This document shows positions 8,112 through 16,247 of a stretch of DNA of 50,080 bases, piece after piece. The number at the start of each line of letters is the position of its first letter. The first letter of the stretch is position 1. Source of the DNA: Melioribacter sp. (GTDB lineage Bacteria; Bacteroidota; Ignavibacteria; Ignavibacteriales; Melioribacteraceae). Made by a program: the position numbers and the translations under genes. Under the pieces are notes generated by a model, which saw nothing but the letters and a program-made list of their open reading frames with translations, made no database searches and was not told where the DNA came from. The DNA lies in NCBI GenBank assembly GCA_003155655.1, contig PMDS01000107.1:1-50080 (forward strand), given 5' to 3'.

Positions 8112-10007
8112 TTATTTGAATTCAACTACATTATCGTTCAAATTTACATCCGGAATTTGTGTTGTACCAAGTTCAACTTTCTTAACTTTTTTAAGAATAT
8201 TGATCGTTGTTTGAATACTTGTTTTTCCGTCTTTCCACTCATCTGCATTTTTTTGATAAACAACTTCTTTTGTACCATCCTCATAATAAAATTTTATTTT
8301 TACAGGAAGAGGCATACCCCCTTTATTCAGAACTTCTATCTTAACCTCTCCATTCACCAGCATTGCAGATAACGACAGGTCGGGATATTTAGTTTCAAAG
8401 TACCAGGGTTTAAAATACCAATTAAGATTTTGTTCAGCTGTTTCGCTAAACGTATTAAAAAAATCAAGCGGAACCGGATGTTTTCCATTCCAGTCTTTTA
8501 TATACTCATGAAGGCATTTAAGAAAGAGCTCATCTCCAAGAAATTCCCTTAAAAAGCCATATGCCAGTCCCGGCCGGCGGTAAGATGCCGTTCTATACGA
8601 AGGACCTCTTAGTTCATAAGATAGAACAATCGGGGGAATATCCTGTTCTGTTCCTGCTAACAAAGAGTAATCTCTAGCATTAAGAGTTCGCGGGTCATAA
8701 CCCGGCGCATGTGATGTTTCAAAATCAAAAGGAAGCATTGTAGCCCATCCTTCATCCATCCATGCATACTTTCTTTCATTAATCCCCATATAAAATGGGA
8801 AATATGTATGGCAGATTTCATGAGAAGTTAGATGAATAGTTCCCGGATACTCTTCCACAGATGAATTATTGACCATCATAGGAAATTCCATTCCGCCCTG
8901 CCCGTTGAAAACTGTCATCTTGGGATAGGGAAATGGATAGCCGGGAATTTGGGTTGAGAAATATTCAATTACGTTTCGTGCAATTAATGCTACATCATAA
9001 AAATCTTTAGAGGATTTATTATAGGCCGCATCTATAAAAGTTCTGCGTCCTGTACTCTTATCAACTATTAAACTTGACCCGTCCCATAAATAATGATCGC
9101 TTGTTGCAAATGCAAAATCCAAAACATTCTCTGCCTTAAATTTATATACTACTTTTTCTTTGTTTGCAGTAACCAGCCCTTTTTGATAATCTTTTGCTTC
9201 AACTATATTTTTTATAGTATTAGAACTTTGCGCTTCTTTAAGACGCTCAAGAATATTTTCCGCGTATACTTCTTCCGGATTTTGAAGAAGCCCTGTTCCC
9301 CATACGAGAAAATTCTTAGGAACAGAAATTTCAACTGTATAGTTTGAAAAATCATTGTATGTTTCAACCTGTCCGGTGTAGTTCAAAGTATCCCAGCCGT
9401 CAATATCATCATACACGGCAACCTGTGGAAACCAATAAGCAACAAAAAATGTAGTTTCATCATACGCGCCCATTCTTATTTTTGTTTCTTTTGGTATTAC
9501 AAAACTCCATTCAAATTTTAATTCAACTTTTGTTTTAGGAGTTATTCCTTTTTGTACAGGAATAAAAAGATTTGTTCCTTCCCGTCTTACTGAATTTTGT
9601 GATCCGTCAATTTTAATTTCTTCGTTATTAAAAAATATCTCGGACAAAATTACACCATCTGTTAAATCACCGGGAGAAATTTCAAAATCGTGCGGGGTGC
9701 TCTTACGGTAAATATCCATAAGAATTTTTACAACGAGCTGCTTTAGAGTATCCGGACTGTTGTTATAATAAGTAATTACTTCTTTTCCGTTGATTGTGCG
9801 GGTAGCCGGTTCAAGTTCTGCTTTGATATTATATTCTGCTGTATTTTGCCAATAATTAGATCCCGGCTTGCCGTCAACAGTACGGGTCCCCTTATCAATT
9901 GCTTTTTTGATATTTAATGGGATTTGATATGAACCGCTCTGGGCGTTAATTAAAAAATTAAAGAATAGGCTACATAGAACTGCATAAAGGATGTTTTTAG
10001 ATTTCAT
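8112..10007 (-). CDS. Secreted M1-family metallopeptidase (gluzincin), copy 2
   Basis: Paralogue of the adjacent downstream gene and of similar length (631 residues). The signal peptide covers about residues 1-22. The zinc motif is HEICH (396-400) with E419 as third ligand, again 18 residues apart. The exopeptidase motif is GQGGMEFPM. Homology runs along the whole length, from the N-terminal NYWxNxAxY block to a C-terminal domain ending in TTQIPDVNLNDNVVEFK. A Bacteroidota-type promoter lies just upstream (10047-10077), so this gene is probably first in a two-gene transcript. The physiological role is inferred to be extracellular or periplasmic peptide turnover. The second zinc-site variant (cysteine in HEICH) is tolerated in the family. 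Confidence 0.88.
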   Translation of the reverse strand: MKSKNILYAVLCSLFFNFLINAQSGSYQIPLNIKKAIDKGTRTVDGKPGSNYWQNTAEYNIKAELEPATRTINGKEVITYYNNSPDTLKQLVVKILMDIYRKSTPHDFEISPGDLTDGVILSEIFFNNEEIKIDGSQNSVRREGTNLFIPVQKGITPKTKVELKFEWSFVIPKETKIRMGAYDETTFFVAYWFPQVAVYDDIDGWDTLNYTGQVETYNDFSNYTVEISVPKNFLVWGTGLLQNPEEVYAENILERLKEAQSSNTIKNIVEAKDYQKGLVTANKEKVVYKFKAENVLDFAFATSDHYLWDGSSLIVDKSTGRRTFIDAAYNKSSKDFYDVALIARNVIEYFSTQIPGYPFPYPKMTVFNGQGGMEFPMMVNNSSVEEYPGTIHLTSHEICHTYFPFYMGINERKYAWMDEGWATMLPFDFETSHAPGYDPRTLNARDYSLLAGTEQDIPPIVLSYELRGPSYRTASYRRPGLAYGFLREFLGDELFLKCLHEYIKDWNGKHPVPLDFFNTFSETAEQNLNWYFKPWYFETKYPDLSLSAMLVNGEVKIEVLNKGGMPLPVKIKFYYEDGTKEVVYQKNADEWKDGKTSIQTTINILKKVKKVELGTTQIPDVNLNDNVVEFK

Positions 10008-10046
10008 CTGGCCGTCCCTCTAAAACGATATAATTCAGGAATGTGG

Positions 10047-10077
10047 CAAAAATAGGGTGAAGGTTGAATTAATACAA
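10047..10077 (-). promoter_or_regulatory. Bacteroidota-type promoter for the M1 peptidase pair
   Basis: On the minus strand TTG (10077-10075), a 20-base spacer and TATTTTTG (10054-10047) match the TTG-N19/20-TAnnTTTG promoter described for Bacteroidota. Transcription would start about 5-7 bases downstream, giving a leader of roughly 35 bases before the ATG at 10007. The same arrangement recurs at four other genes in the window. Confidence 0.65.
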
Positions 10078-10178
10078 ATTATTTATAAAGAAGTTTTGGC
10101 TGATTCAAGTTTATTATTCTGCCCACAAATTAAAATTTTGGTTCAATATTATCGTTAGAAATAATCCTGTTTCCGCCA

Positions 10179-11366
10179 CTAAGAAATTTTAGAAAGCGCC
10201 TGTTCAAGATCTTCAATTATATCGCTAACATTTTCAATTCCAACCGAAAGACGCACAAGACCTTCTGTAATTCCCGCTGCTTTGCGAGCTTCTGCTCCCA
10301 TTGATAAATGAGTCATGCTGGCTGGATGCTGAATTAAAGTCTCTACTCCTCCAAGGCTGACGGCAAGGGTGCAAAACTTTACGCTGTCCATAACTTTTTT
10401 ACCAGCGCTGAACCCGTCGTTTAATTCGAAAGAAAGCATGCCTCCAAAATCTTTATGCTGCTTTAAGCCAATTTCATAATTTGGATGGTCTTTTAAACCG
10501 GGATAACGCACATATTTTACCTGGGGATGTTTTACTAAATAATCAGCAACAACTTTTGTATTCTCGCAATGCTTCTGCATTCTAACCGCAAGGGTTTTCA
10601 AGCCGCGGTGCACAAGAAACGCATTGAACGGATCGATAACCCCGCCGTGCTGATTTAAGATTTTTCTCGTTGACTGATACGTGGTTTCATCCTTAACAAT
10701 AATAATCCCGCCAACAACATCAGCATGACCATTTAAATATTTTGTCATGCTGTGTACAATAACATCCGCGCCAAAATTAAAAGGCTGTTGAAGAGCCGGG
10801 CTCATAAATGTATTATCTACAATTAATAGCGCATTATTTTTGTGTGTAACGTCTGCCGCCTTTTCAAGATCGGTAATAGATATCATTGGGTTTGCGGGGG
10901 TTTCAACATAAACAATTTTTGTGTTAGGTTTTATAGCCCGCTCAATCTCTCCTTCAATATCCGTATCAACATCAGTGGTTTCTACATTAAACTTGCTCAT
11001 AACATTTTGAAGAAGCGTTAATGTTGGCCCATAAACAGATTTTGAACAAACAACATGATCGCCCGCTTTAAGAAATGCCATAAAGACCGCGCTTATTGCA
11101 GCCATGCCGCTTGCGCAGCCAAGGGATTTATATCCGCCTTCAAGTTCGGCAACAGCGTCTTCCATTGCTTGTATTGTAGGGTTGAGCATACGCGTGTAAA
11201 TGTAACCCTCTATTTCACCTTTGAACAATGCAGCGCCTTGATCTGCATTGTCAAACTTAAAAGTTGAAGTTTGATAAATTGGCGGAGTAACCGGGCGGTG
11301 TTCATAACTGCCCATTCCGGAATGAACACACAATGAATCAAAATTTATTTTTTTATTGTTAGACAT
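10179..11366 (-). CDS. PLP-dependent Cys/Met metabolism enzyme (cystathionine gamma-synthase/lyase or methionine gamma-lyase type)
   Basis: A 395-residue fold-type I PLP enzyme of the Cys/Met metabolism family. The Schiff-base lysine is K209 in HSMTKYLNGH. D184 (IVDNTF) should contact the pyridine nitrogen, and the phosphate-binding segment is CASGMAAI at 84-91. YIYTRMLNPT (55-64) is the family's conserved subunit-interface motif. Family members perform gamma-replacement or gamma-elimination on homoserine esters, cystathionine or methionine. The position equivalent to the reactive cysteine of methionine gamma-lyases reads VYGPTLT, without cysteine, which argues mildly against a classical methionine gamma-lyase. 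Sequence alone does not settle the reaction. It lies 60 bases downstream of gyrA on the same strand. Confidence 0.85.
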   Translation of the reverse strand: MSNNKKINFDSLCVHSGMGSYEHRPVTPPIYQTSTFKFDNADQGAALFKGEIEGYIYTRMLNPTIQAMEDAVAELEGGYKSLGCASGMAAISAVFMAFLKAGDHVVCSKSVYGPTLTLLQNVMSKFNVETTDVDTDIEGEIERAIKPNTKIVYVETPANPMISITDLEKAADVTHKNNALLIVDNTFMSPALQQPFNFGADVIVHSMTKYLNGHADVVGGIIIVKDETTYQSTRKILNQHGGVIDPFNAFLVHRGLKTLAVRMQKHCENTKVVADYLVKHPQVKYVRYPGLKDHPNYEIGLKQHKDFGGMLSFELNDGFSAGKKVMDSVKFCTLAVSLGGVETLIQHPASMTHLSMGAEARKAAGITEGLVRLSVGIENVSDIIEDLEQALSKIS

Positions 11367-11426
11367 TTTTTACCTTAATTGTTTAATACCATCTTGTCAG
11401 CTCTCTTTGCCAATCAAGGGTATGAA

Positions 11427-13865
11427 TTATTCTTCTCCTTCTTCTTCAGGCACAACACGTGCAATATCAGCAATTTCATCTTTGTCATTTAATCTGATCA
11501 ATCTAACGCCTTGTGTGTTTCTTCCCATAGTACGCAATTCTTTAACTGATTGACGAATTACCATTCCGCCTGTTGTTATAATTACAAGTTCATCGCTGTC
11601 ATTTACTTCTTTAATTGCAATCAGCTTTCCGTTTTTATCTGAAGTTTTAACAGTGATAACGCCTTTGCCGCCGCGCTTGGTCAGTCTGTAATCTTCTATT
11701 TCAGAACGCTTTCCGAATCCTCTATCTGTTACAACCATTAACGTTGTTGCATTGCGGACGACTATCATTCCAATAACAACATCTTTCTTTGCAAGTCTTA
11801 TTCCGCGCACGCCTGTTGCGGTTCTTCCCATATCGCGCACATCCTTTTCATTAAAGCGGATTGCCATACCGCCCTTTGTGCCTATGATTATATCATTCTT
11901 TCCTTCGCTCAGCTTGGCTTCTATCAAACGGTCTCCGGCGGCAAGCTTGATTGCGTTAATTCCTCCCCGGCGGATGTTTGAGTATGCAGAAAGAACCGTT
12001 TTCTTAACAGTGCCTTTCTCTGTAGCCATCACAATGTATTTATCGTCCGTAAACTCTTTAACTGTAACAAAGGCTGTGATGTTTTCTTCTTTATCTTTTT
12101 CTATAAGATTAAGAATCGATCTTCCTTTTGTTGCTCTTCCTCCTTCGGGAATTTCATGAACTTTCAGCCAGTAGCATTTTCCTCGGTCTGTAAAGAACAT
12201 GATATAATGATGGGTTGATGCAACAAACATGTGTTCAATAAAATCTTCTTCTCTAGTGCCTGCGCCGGTTACACCCTTGCCGCCGCGTCCTTGTTTTCTG
12301 TAACCGCTTACCGGAAAACGTTTAATAAACCCTGCATGAGATATTGTAACAACAACATCTTCCTCGGCAATTATGTCTTCCAAATTAAATTCTTTTAGCT
12401 CCCGTTCAATAGAAGTTCTGCGTTCATCCGCATACCTTTCTTTCAAAGTTAGAAGCTCTTCTCTAATTATTTGCCATCTTTTCTTTTCGTTTGTTAAAAT
12501 GCCTTTAAGTTTTTCAATGAATTTGATTACTTCTTTGTACTCATCTTCTATCTTCTGTCTTTCTAATCCTGTTAAGCGCTGCAGCCTCATATCCAGAATT
12601 GCTTTAGCCTGAATTTCCGATAGCTTAAACTTCTTCATCAAATTAACTTTTGCAGTCTCAGCGTCCCTAGATTTTTTTATTGTCTGGATTACTGCATCAA
12701 TGTTATCAAGAGCAATGATGTAGCCTTCCAAAATGTGTGCGCGTCTTTCGGCTGCATCAAGGTCGAACTTTGTACGCTTGATAAGTACATCCATCCTGTG
12801 TTCAAGGAAGTACTGCATCATCTGCTGAAGTGTTAAAACTTTCGGCACACCGTTAACAAGCGCAAGCATAATAACGCCAAAAGTTACCTGCATCTGAGTA
12901 TGCTTGAAAAGCTGGTTCAGTGTAAGTGCGGGCTGACCGTCGCGTTTTAATTCAATTACAATGCGCATTCCATCGCGGTCGGATTCATCCCGTATGTTTG
13001 AAATGCCGTCTATCTTTCCATCGCGGACAAGTTCAGCAATTTTTTCTATTAACGTTGCTTTGTTAACCTGGTATGGTATTTCGGTGATAACAATATTTTC
13101 GCGGTCATTTTTCAGTACTTCAATGTTTGCTTTAGCGCGAATAACAATTCTTCCGCGGCCTGTAAGAAAAGCTTCTTTTACTCCTTCATAACCGTAGATA
13201 ATTCCACCCGTTGGAAAATCCGGCGCTTTAACATACTTCATCAATTCTTCCGGCTTCAGCTTGGGATTATCAATTATTGCTACCAGTCCGGTAATAATTT
13301 CGCCAAGGTTATGCGGGGGAATATTTGTTGCCATGCCAACTGCAATTCCGCTGGCGCCATTAACCAGCAAGTTTGGCAGATAAGATGGAAGTACTGTTGG
13401 CTCCTGTAGTGATTCATCAAAGTTGTTAACAAAGCTTACAGTGTTCTTGTCAAGATCGCGCAGCATTTCATCTGCTATGCGGGCAAGACGCGCTTCAGTG
13501 TAACGCATTGCAGCGGGTGAATCGCCATCAACCGAACCAAAGTTTCCCTGCCCATCTACCAGGGGATAACGCAAAGAAAAATCCTGCACCATGCGCACCA
13601 TTGAATCATAAACGGCGCTGTCTCCATGCGGGTGATACTTACCGAGCACTTCACCAACTATACGCGCGGATTTTTTATATGGTTTATTATGCGGAACACC
13701 AAGCTCATGCATTCCAAATAGAACGCGGCGGTGAACAGGTTTAAGACCATCTCTTACGTCCGGCAATGCGCGTGCAACTATAACGCTCATTGCATAATCG
13801 ATGTAGGATGATTTCATTTCTTCTTCCAGTGAGACGGGGACTACTTTTTCAAAAATTGTGGTCAT
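11427..13865 (-). CDS. gyrA: DNA gyrase subunit A
   Basis: The breakage-reunion subunit of gyrase, which introduces negative supercoils together with GyrB. The catalytic tyrosine is Y122 in AAMRYTEAR, the same number as in E. coli. The quinolone-determining region [15 protein letters not shown] carries S83 and D87, the usual susceptible residues. The C-terminal pinwheel domain contains the GyrA box as QGRGGKG, which separates it from ParC. Length is 812 residues, complete, ending in an acidic tail (VVPEEEGEE). The gene lies only 28 bases downstream of the HepT-like toxin gene on the same strand, so gyrA may be cotranscribed with the defence-type cluster. gyrB is 3.4 kb upstream in the same direction. 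Confidence 0.97.
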   Translation of the reverse strand: MTTIFEKVVPVSLEEEMKSSYIDYAMSVIVARALPDVRDGLKPVHRRVLFGMHELGVPHNKPYKKSARIVGEVLGKYHPHGDSAVYDSMVRMVQDFSLRYPLVDGQGNFGSVDGDSPAAMRYTEARLARIADEMLRDLDKNTVSFVNNFDESLQEPTVLPSYLPNLLVNGASGIAVGMATNIPPHNLGEIITGLVAIIDNPKLKPEELMKYVKAPDFPTGGIIYGYEGVKEAFLTGRGRIVIRAKANIEVLKNDRENIVITEIPYQVNKATLIEKIAELVRDGKIDGISNIRDESDRDGMRIVIELKRDGQPALTLNQLFKHTQMQVTFGVIMLALVNGVPKVLTLQQMMQYFLEHRMDVLIKRTKFDLDAAERRAHILEGYIIALDNIDAVIQTIKKSRDAETAKVNLMKKFKLSEIQAKAILDMRLQRLTGLERQKIEDEYKEVIKFIEKLKGILTNEKKRWQIIREELLTLKERYADERRTSIERELKEFNLEDIIAEEDVVVTISHAGFIKRFPVSGYRKQGRGGKGVTGAGTREEDFIEHMFVASTHHYIMFFTDRGKCYWLKVHEIPEGGRATKGRSILNLIEKDKEENITAFVTVKEFTDDKYIVMATEKGTVKKTVLSAYSNIRRGGINAIKLAAGDRLIEAKLSEGKNDIIIGTKGGMAIRFNEKDVRDMGRTATGVRGIRLAKKDVVIGMIVVRNATTLMVVTDRGFGKRSEIEDYRLTKRGGKGVITVKTSDKNGKLIAIKEVNDSDELVIITTGGMVIRQSVKELRTMGRNTQGVRLIRLNDKDEIADIARVVPEEEGEE

Positions 13866-13893
13866 GATTTCTATTGATTATTGAATAATTCTG

Positions 13894-14247
13894 TTATTTG
13901 TTTTTAATCGCTTTTAATAGTGCTTTAATTTGTGTTTTCAGCGCCGGTAATTGTTTTTTTGTAATAAACCAGACATTTTCAAGATCGATTGAAAAATATT
14001 TATGTATAACAATATTTCGAAATCCAATAATATTCTTCCAGGGAATATCCGGCGCAAGTTTTCGTATTTCTGCCGGAATATTTTTTGCGGCTTCTCCTAT
14101 AATTTCATAAAACTTTATTACCGCCATGTTAATGAGCTCGTTCTCTATAAATTTCTTTTGGGAGAACCCTTTTGTATACTTTTCAATTTTTTCAATTGAG
14201 TCAATAATGTCAAGAAGAAATAGATCATAATTTCTCTTCTTAGACAT
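13894..14247 (-). CDS. HepT-like HEPN (DUF86) ribonuclease toxin
   Basis: A small HEPN-fold protein of the DUF86/HepT family. Its active-site motif is RX4HXY: R81, H86 and Y88 in RNIVIHKYF (numbered from an upstream ATG at 14259). In the characterised HepT-MntA type VII system, HepT is an RNase, and the MntA nucleotidyltransferase silences it by adding AMP to the tyrosine of this motif; all required residues are present here. I chose the ATG at 14247 because MSKKRNYDLFLLDI is a typical N-terminus. The gene overlaps the end of the preceding nucleotidyltransferase gene by 8 bases, the normal antitoxin-toxin arrangement. It stands directly upstream of gyrA. Activity is inferred, not shown. Confidence 0.85.
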   Translation of the reverse strand: MSKKRNYDLFLLDIIDSIEKIEKYTKGFSQKKFIENELINMAVIKFYEIIGEAAKNIPAEIRKLAPDIPWKNIIGFRNIVIHKYFSIDLENVWFITKKQLPALKTQIKALLKAIKNK

Positions 14248-14533
14248 ATATAACCTCATTTTTTATATGTTTCCACAGTTTTTTATTTCTTACGATTCCC
14301 TTCTTCATCACAAGATCCACTTTAACACCTAATAATTTTTGCAGGTGTTCTTTCAGGTCAACAACGTTCCATCCAATTGGTTTGCTAAAATCTACAAGTA
14401 TATCCAGGTCACTTTTCTTTGTCTGCTCATTCCGCACGTATGAACCAAACAGTCCTATTTCTTTTACGTGATATTTCTTTTCGATTTCAGATTTATTTTT
14501 AGTCAACTCTTTTTTAATGCTATCCACGCTCAT
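14240..14533 (-). CDS. MntA-like minimal nucleotidyltransferase (antitoxin A)
   Basis: A 97-residue minimal nucleotidyltransferase of the MNT superfamily. The catalytic signature GSX10DXD is intact: G30-S31, ten residues, then D42 and D44 (FGSYVRNEQ...SDLDILVDF). Family members paired with HepT AMPylate the toxin's active-site tyrosine. The overlapping downstream gene is a HepT-like HEPN protein, so this one is the most likely direct antitoxin. It overlaps the end of the second nucleotidyltransferase gene by 14 bases, showing tight translational coupling. Confidence 0.82.
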   Translation of the reverse strand: MSVDSIKKELTKNKSEIEKKYHVKEIGLFGSYVRNEQTKKSDLDILVDFSKPIGWNVVDLKEHLQKLLGVKVDLVMKKGIVRNKKLWKHIKNEVIYV

Positions 14534-14864
14534 ACAAAATCCTTCCTTCTTTTATGCTTTGTGCGATAATGTGATTAATAGAGTCTTTCCAGTTTTCAAA
14601 TTCATTTTTATCGTAAATCAATATATCCTTTGGTATCCTATACTTTGAAAGAGCCTGGCGGATTTTATGAATTTCTTTTCTGCGCGAACGCTCTTTTGTA
14701 AATGGTTCTTTCTCTATGATTAAAATATCCAAATCAGAATTCTCGTTTTCTTCTCCACGGGCATAAGAACCAAACAGAATTATTTTTTCAGCGTTGGCTT
14801 CTTTTAGAATATCACTAACAATATTTTGTAAAATTTTGTCAGACACAGACACCATCCTTTTCAA
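14520..14864 (-). CDS. MNT nucleotidyltransferase (B) without an adjacent partner
   Basis: A 114-residue minimal nucleotidyltransferase with GSX10DXD: G32-S33, D44, D46 in FGSYARGEE...SDLDILIIE. Its C-terminal part (DILIYDKNEFENWKDS..., then a helix ending in GRILYE) differs from the shorter A and C proteins. It resembles the group that usually precedes a PF05168-type HEPN gene. No such partner follows; the next gene is nucleotidyltransferase A. An ATG three codons in (14855) is an equally good start. It overlaps gene C by 26 bases. The role may be antitoxin-like or a leftover of a second module. Confidence 0.75.
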   Translation of the reverse strand: MKRMVSVSDKILQNIVSDILKEANAEKIILFGSYARGEENENSDLDILIIEKEPFTKERSRRKEIHKIRQALSKYRIPKDILIYDKNEFENWKDSINHIIAQSIKEGRILYERG

Positions 14865-15132
14865 CTTCTTCTAAAAACCGCTTCTTTATGGTTGAATGTT
14901 TTCGAACTATACCAACTTCACGTTTAAATTCTTTTTCAAAGAATTCTTTTAATTCAAACAGCTTGTCATAAACCGGGGGCATTTCAACAAAGAAATCTAT
15001 ATCGCTTTCCTCCGTTTCTTCGCCACGCGCGTAAGAACCAAAAAGAGAAATGCTGGTTACTCCGTACTTCTCACGCAGGAATTCTTTTTTGCTTCTAAGT
15101 AGTTCTATTATGTAATTCTTATCTAACTTCAT
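14839..15132 (-). CDS. MNT nucleotidyltransferase (C)
   Basis: A 97-residue minimal nucleotidyltransferase with an intact catalytic signature: G32-S33, D44, D46 in FGSYARGEE...SDIDFFVEM. It is the third such gene in a row. B and C share the block FGSYARGEE but diverge elsewhere, so they are old paralogues or separately acquired genes rather than a recent duplication. The start lies 12 bases after the AbiC-like gene and the end overlaps B, so the whole cluster is probably one transcript. A typical partner would be a HepT-like protein; only one such gene exists in the cluster. Confidence 0.75.
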   Translation of the reverse strand: MKLDKNYIIELLRSKKEFLREKYGVTSISLFGSYARGEETEESDIDFFVEMPPVYDKLFELKEFFEKEFKREVGIVRKHSTIKKRFLEEVEKDGVCV

Positions 15133-15144
15133 TTATTCGTCTAT

Positions 15145-16134
15145 CTATGAAACAAGATCGTCTAACGATTTAAAGAGAATGGCGTCATATTTAATTCCAC
15201 TAATAGTATCACCATTATACATCCTTGAATGGTTTTTCTTAATCAAGTAATCAATTGCTAGATTTTCCAAAAATTTATATTTATATATCAATTCTTTCAT
15301 ATTTTTAAAGCAAAGACCATTAAAAAACAACACAAACAATTCTGCGGACGAAAGCTCGGACTGTACAATATCAGCATAAACTTTAAAATTCCTCTCAACA
15401 TCCTTTTTGTCTGACTCTTTTTCAGCTTTAACAGAAGAATATTTTTCATTATCAGCTATATACTTAAGTATATGGTATAAATGCCGAAAGTAATGCCCAA
15501 TTTGTCTATGATAATTATAAAAGATCACAAGGTATATTTGTTTTAATTTTTCAAATTCATTTTTTAAATTTTTCTTTTTAAGCATTTCAATTGCAAAAGC
15601 TGTTTTCTCCCTATGATTTCCGTTACCAAAATTTTTAGGCCAATAATTATGAACGTATTTATCGGTAAATAAAAAGAGTAATTGTTGGCCATTTTTATGT
15701 TTTTCGTTAATTGGTCCTATAGAATCTAAATCCGAAAAAATCTCATACAAAAAACCAATATCTCTTTCAATACTAACAAATATTTCTCGTCCGTAATATT
15801 CCTTATTTATGTAGTTTTTATATGATAATTGTTCTATTATTTGTCGTTGTGCTTCTAGTAAATTAAATAGCCCACTTTCAAAATTTTGTTTTTCAGAATC
15901 CTTTTTATTTTGCGCAATTTGCTTGGCTTGATAATATATTGTTATTAATAACCCAGCAAATGCAAGTCCAGCAAATAATGCATTTAATGCTCCGAACATT
16001 TCACCAAATGCACTCTTTTCATTATCCAGATGAAATTTTGTTCCCATCCAATACCAATATATAAAGAACAATACAATTATAATTGCAAATGGAATTGTTC
16101 TATAAATGTATTCACTATATTTTTTCGGTATCAT
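15145..16134 (-). CDS. AbiC-like membrane protein (putAbiC, putative phage abortive infection)
   Basis: A 329-residue protein with two N-terminal membrane segments (about 13-31 and 49-66) followed by a charged helical cytoplasmic domain. The pattern matches the putAbiC family: membrane anchor, then FESGLFNLLEAQRQII, then HYFRHLYHILKYI, then YADIVQSELSSAELFVLFF. Members are annotated as putative phage abortive infection proteins; the mechanism is not known. The ATG sits directly against a diverged copy of the mgtE 3' end (16135-16173). It is first in a tight same-strand series with three nucleotidyltransferases and a HEPN toxin, consistent with a small defence cluster. Function is inferred from family resemblance only. 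Confidence 0.65.
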   Translation of the reverse strand: MIPKKYSEYIYRTIPFAIIIVLFFIYWYWMGTKFHLDNEKSAFGEMFGALNALFAGLAFAGLLITIYYQAKQIAQNKKDSEKQNFESGLFNLLEAQRQIIEQLSYKNYINKEYYGREIFVSIERDIGFLYEIFSDLDSIGPINEKHKNGQQLLFLFTDKYVHNYWPKNFGNGNHREKTAFAIEMLKKKNLKNEFEKLKQIYLVIFYNYHRQIGHYFRHLYHILKYIADNEKYSSVKAEKESDKKDVERNFKVYADIVQSELSSAELFVLFFNGLCFKNMKELIYKYKFLENLAIDYLIKKNHSRMYNGDTISGIKYDAILFKSLDDLVS

Positions 16135-16173
16135 TTTATATAATTAGTGTTGCCAGTTCCATGTAAAATTATT
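16135..16173 (-). repeat. Diverged second copy of the mgtE 3' end
   Basis: Over 38 aligned bases it matches the true mgtE end (16247-16284) at 32 positions. Read in the mgtE frame it gives FYMELATLII-stop against FYMGLATLIL-stop. Two of the differing codons are synonymous leucine changes (TTG to CTG, TTG to CTA). The copy ends exactly at the ATG of the AbiC-like gene. It is separated from the intact gene end by the hairpin at 16172-16247. Confidence 0.75.
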
Positions 16174-16247
16174 CTTACTCTTATTCATAATCTTAATCAT
16201 ACTCTTTTGAACGCGAATAAGATTAAGAGTAAGATTATGATTAAGAT
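16172..16247. repeat. 33+10+33-nt inverted repeat placed exactly after the mgtE stop codon
   Basis: The left arm 16172-16204 and right arm 16215-16247 are complementary at 25 of 33 positions around a 10-base loop. The arms consist of variations of ATTAAGA, GTAAGA and ATTATGA words. The right arm ends at the base before the mgtE stop codon (16248-16250), and the left arm runs into the duplicated gene end. The word GATTAAGAGTA also occurs in the repeat on the other side of mgtE (17285-17295). It might act as a terminator or RNA-processing hairpin. Its placement between two versions of one gene end suggests an inserted element. Confidence 0.7.

Noticed and set aside
11752-12159. A 135-codon open frame on the plus strand inside gyrA
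   Set aside because: It lies wholly opposite a conserved gyrA region, has a low-complexity Ser/Ile/Pro-rich composition typical of antisense reading, and resembles no protein family.
13894-16134. Prophage or transposon carrying the HEPN/MNT/AbiC-like cluster
   Set aside because: No integrase, transposase or phage structural gene is present and no clear attachment repeat is seen; only the mgtE gene-end copy marks one side.
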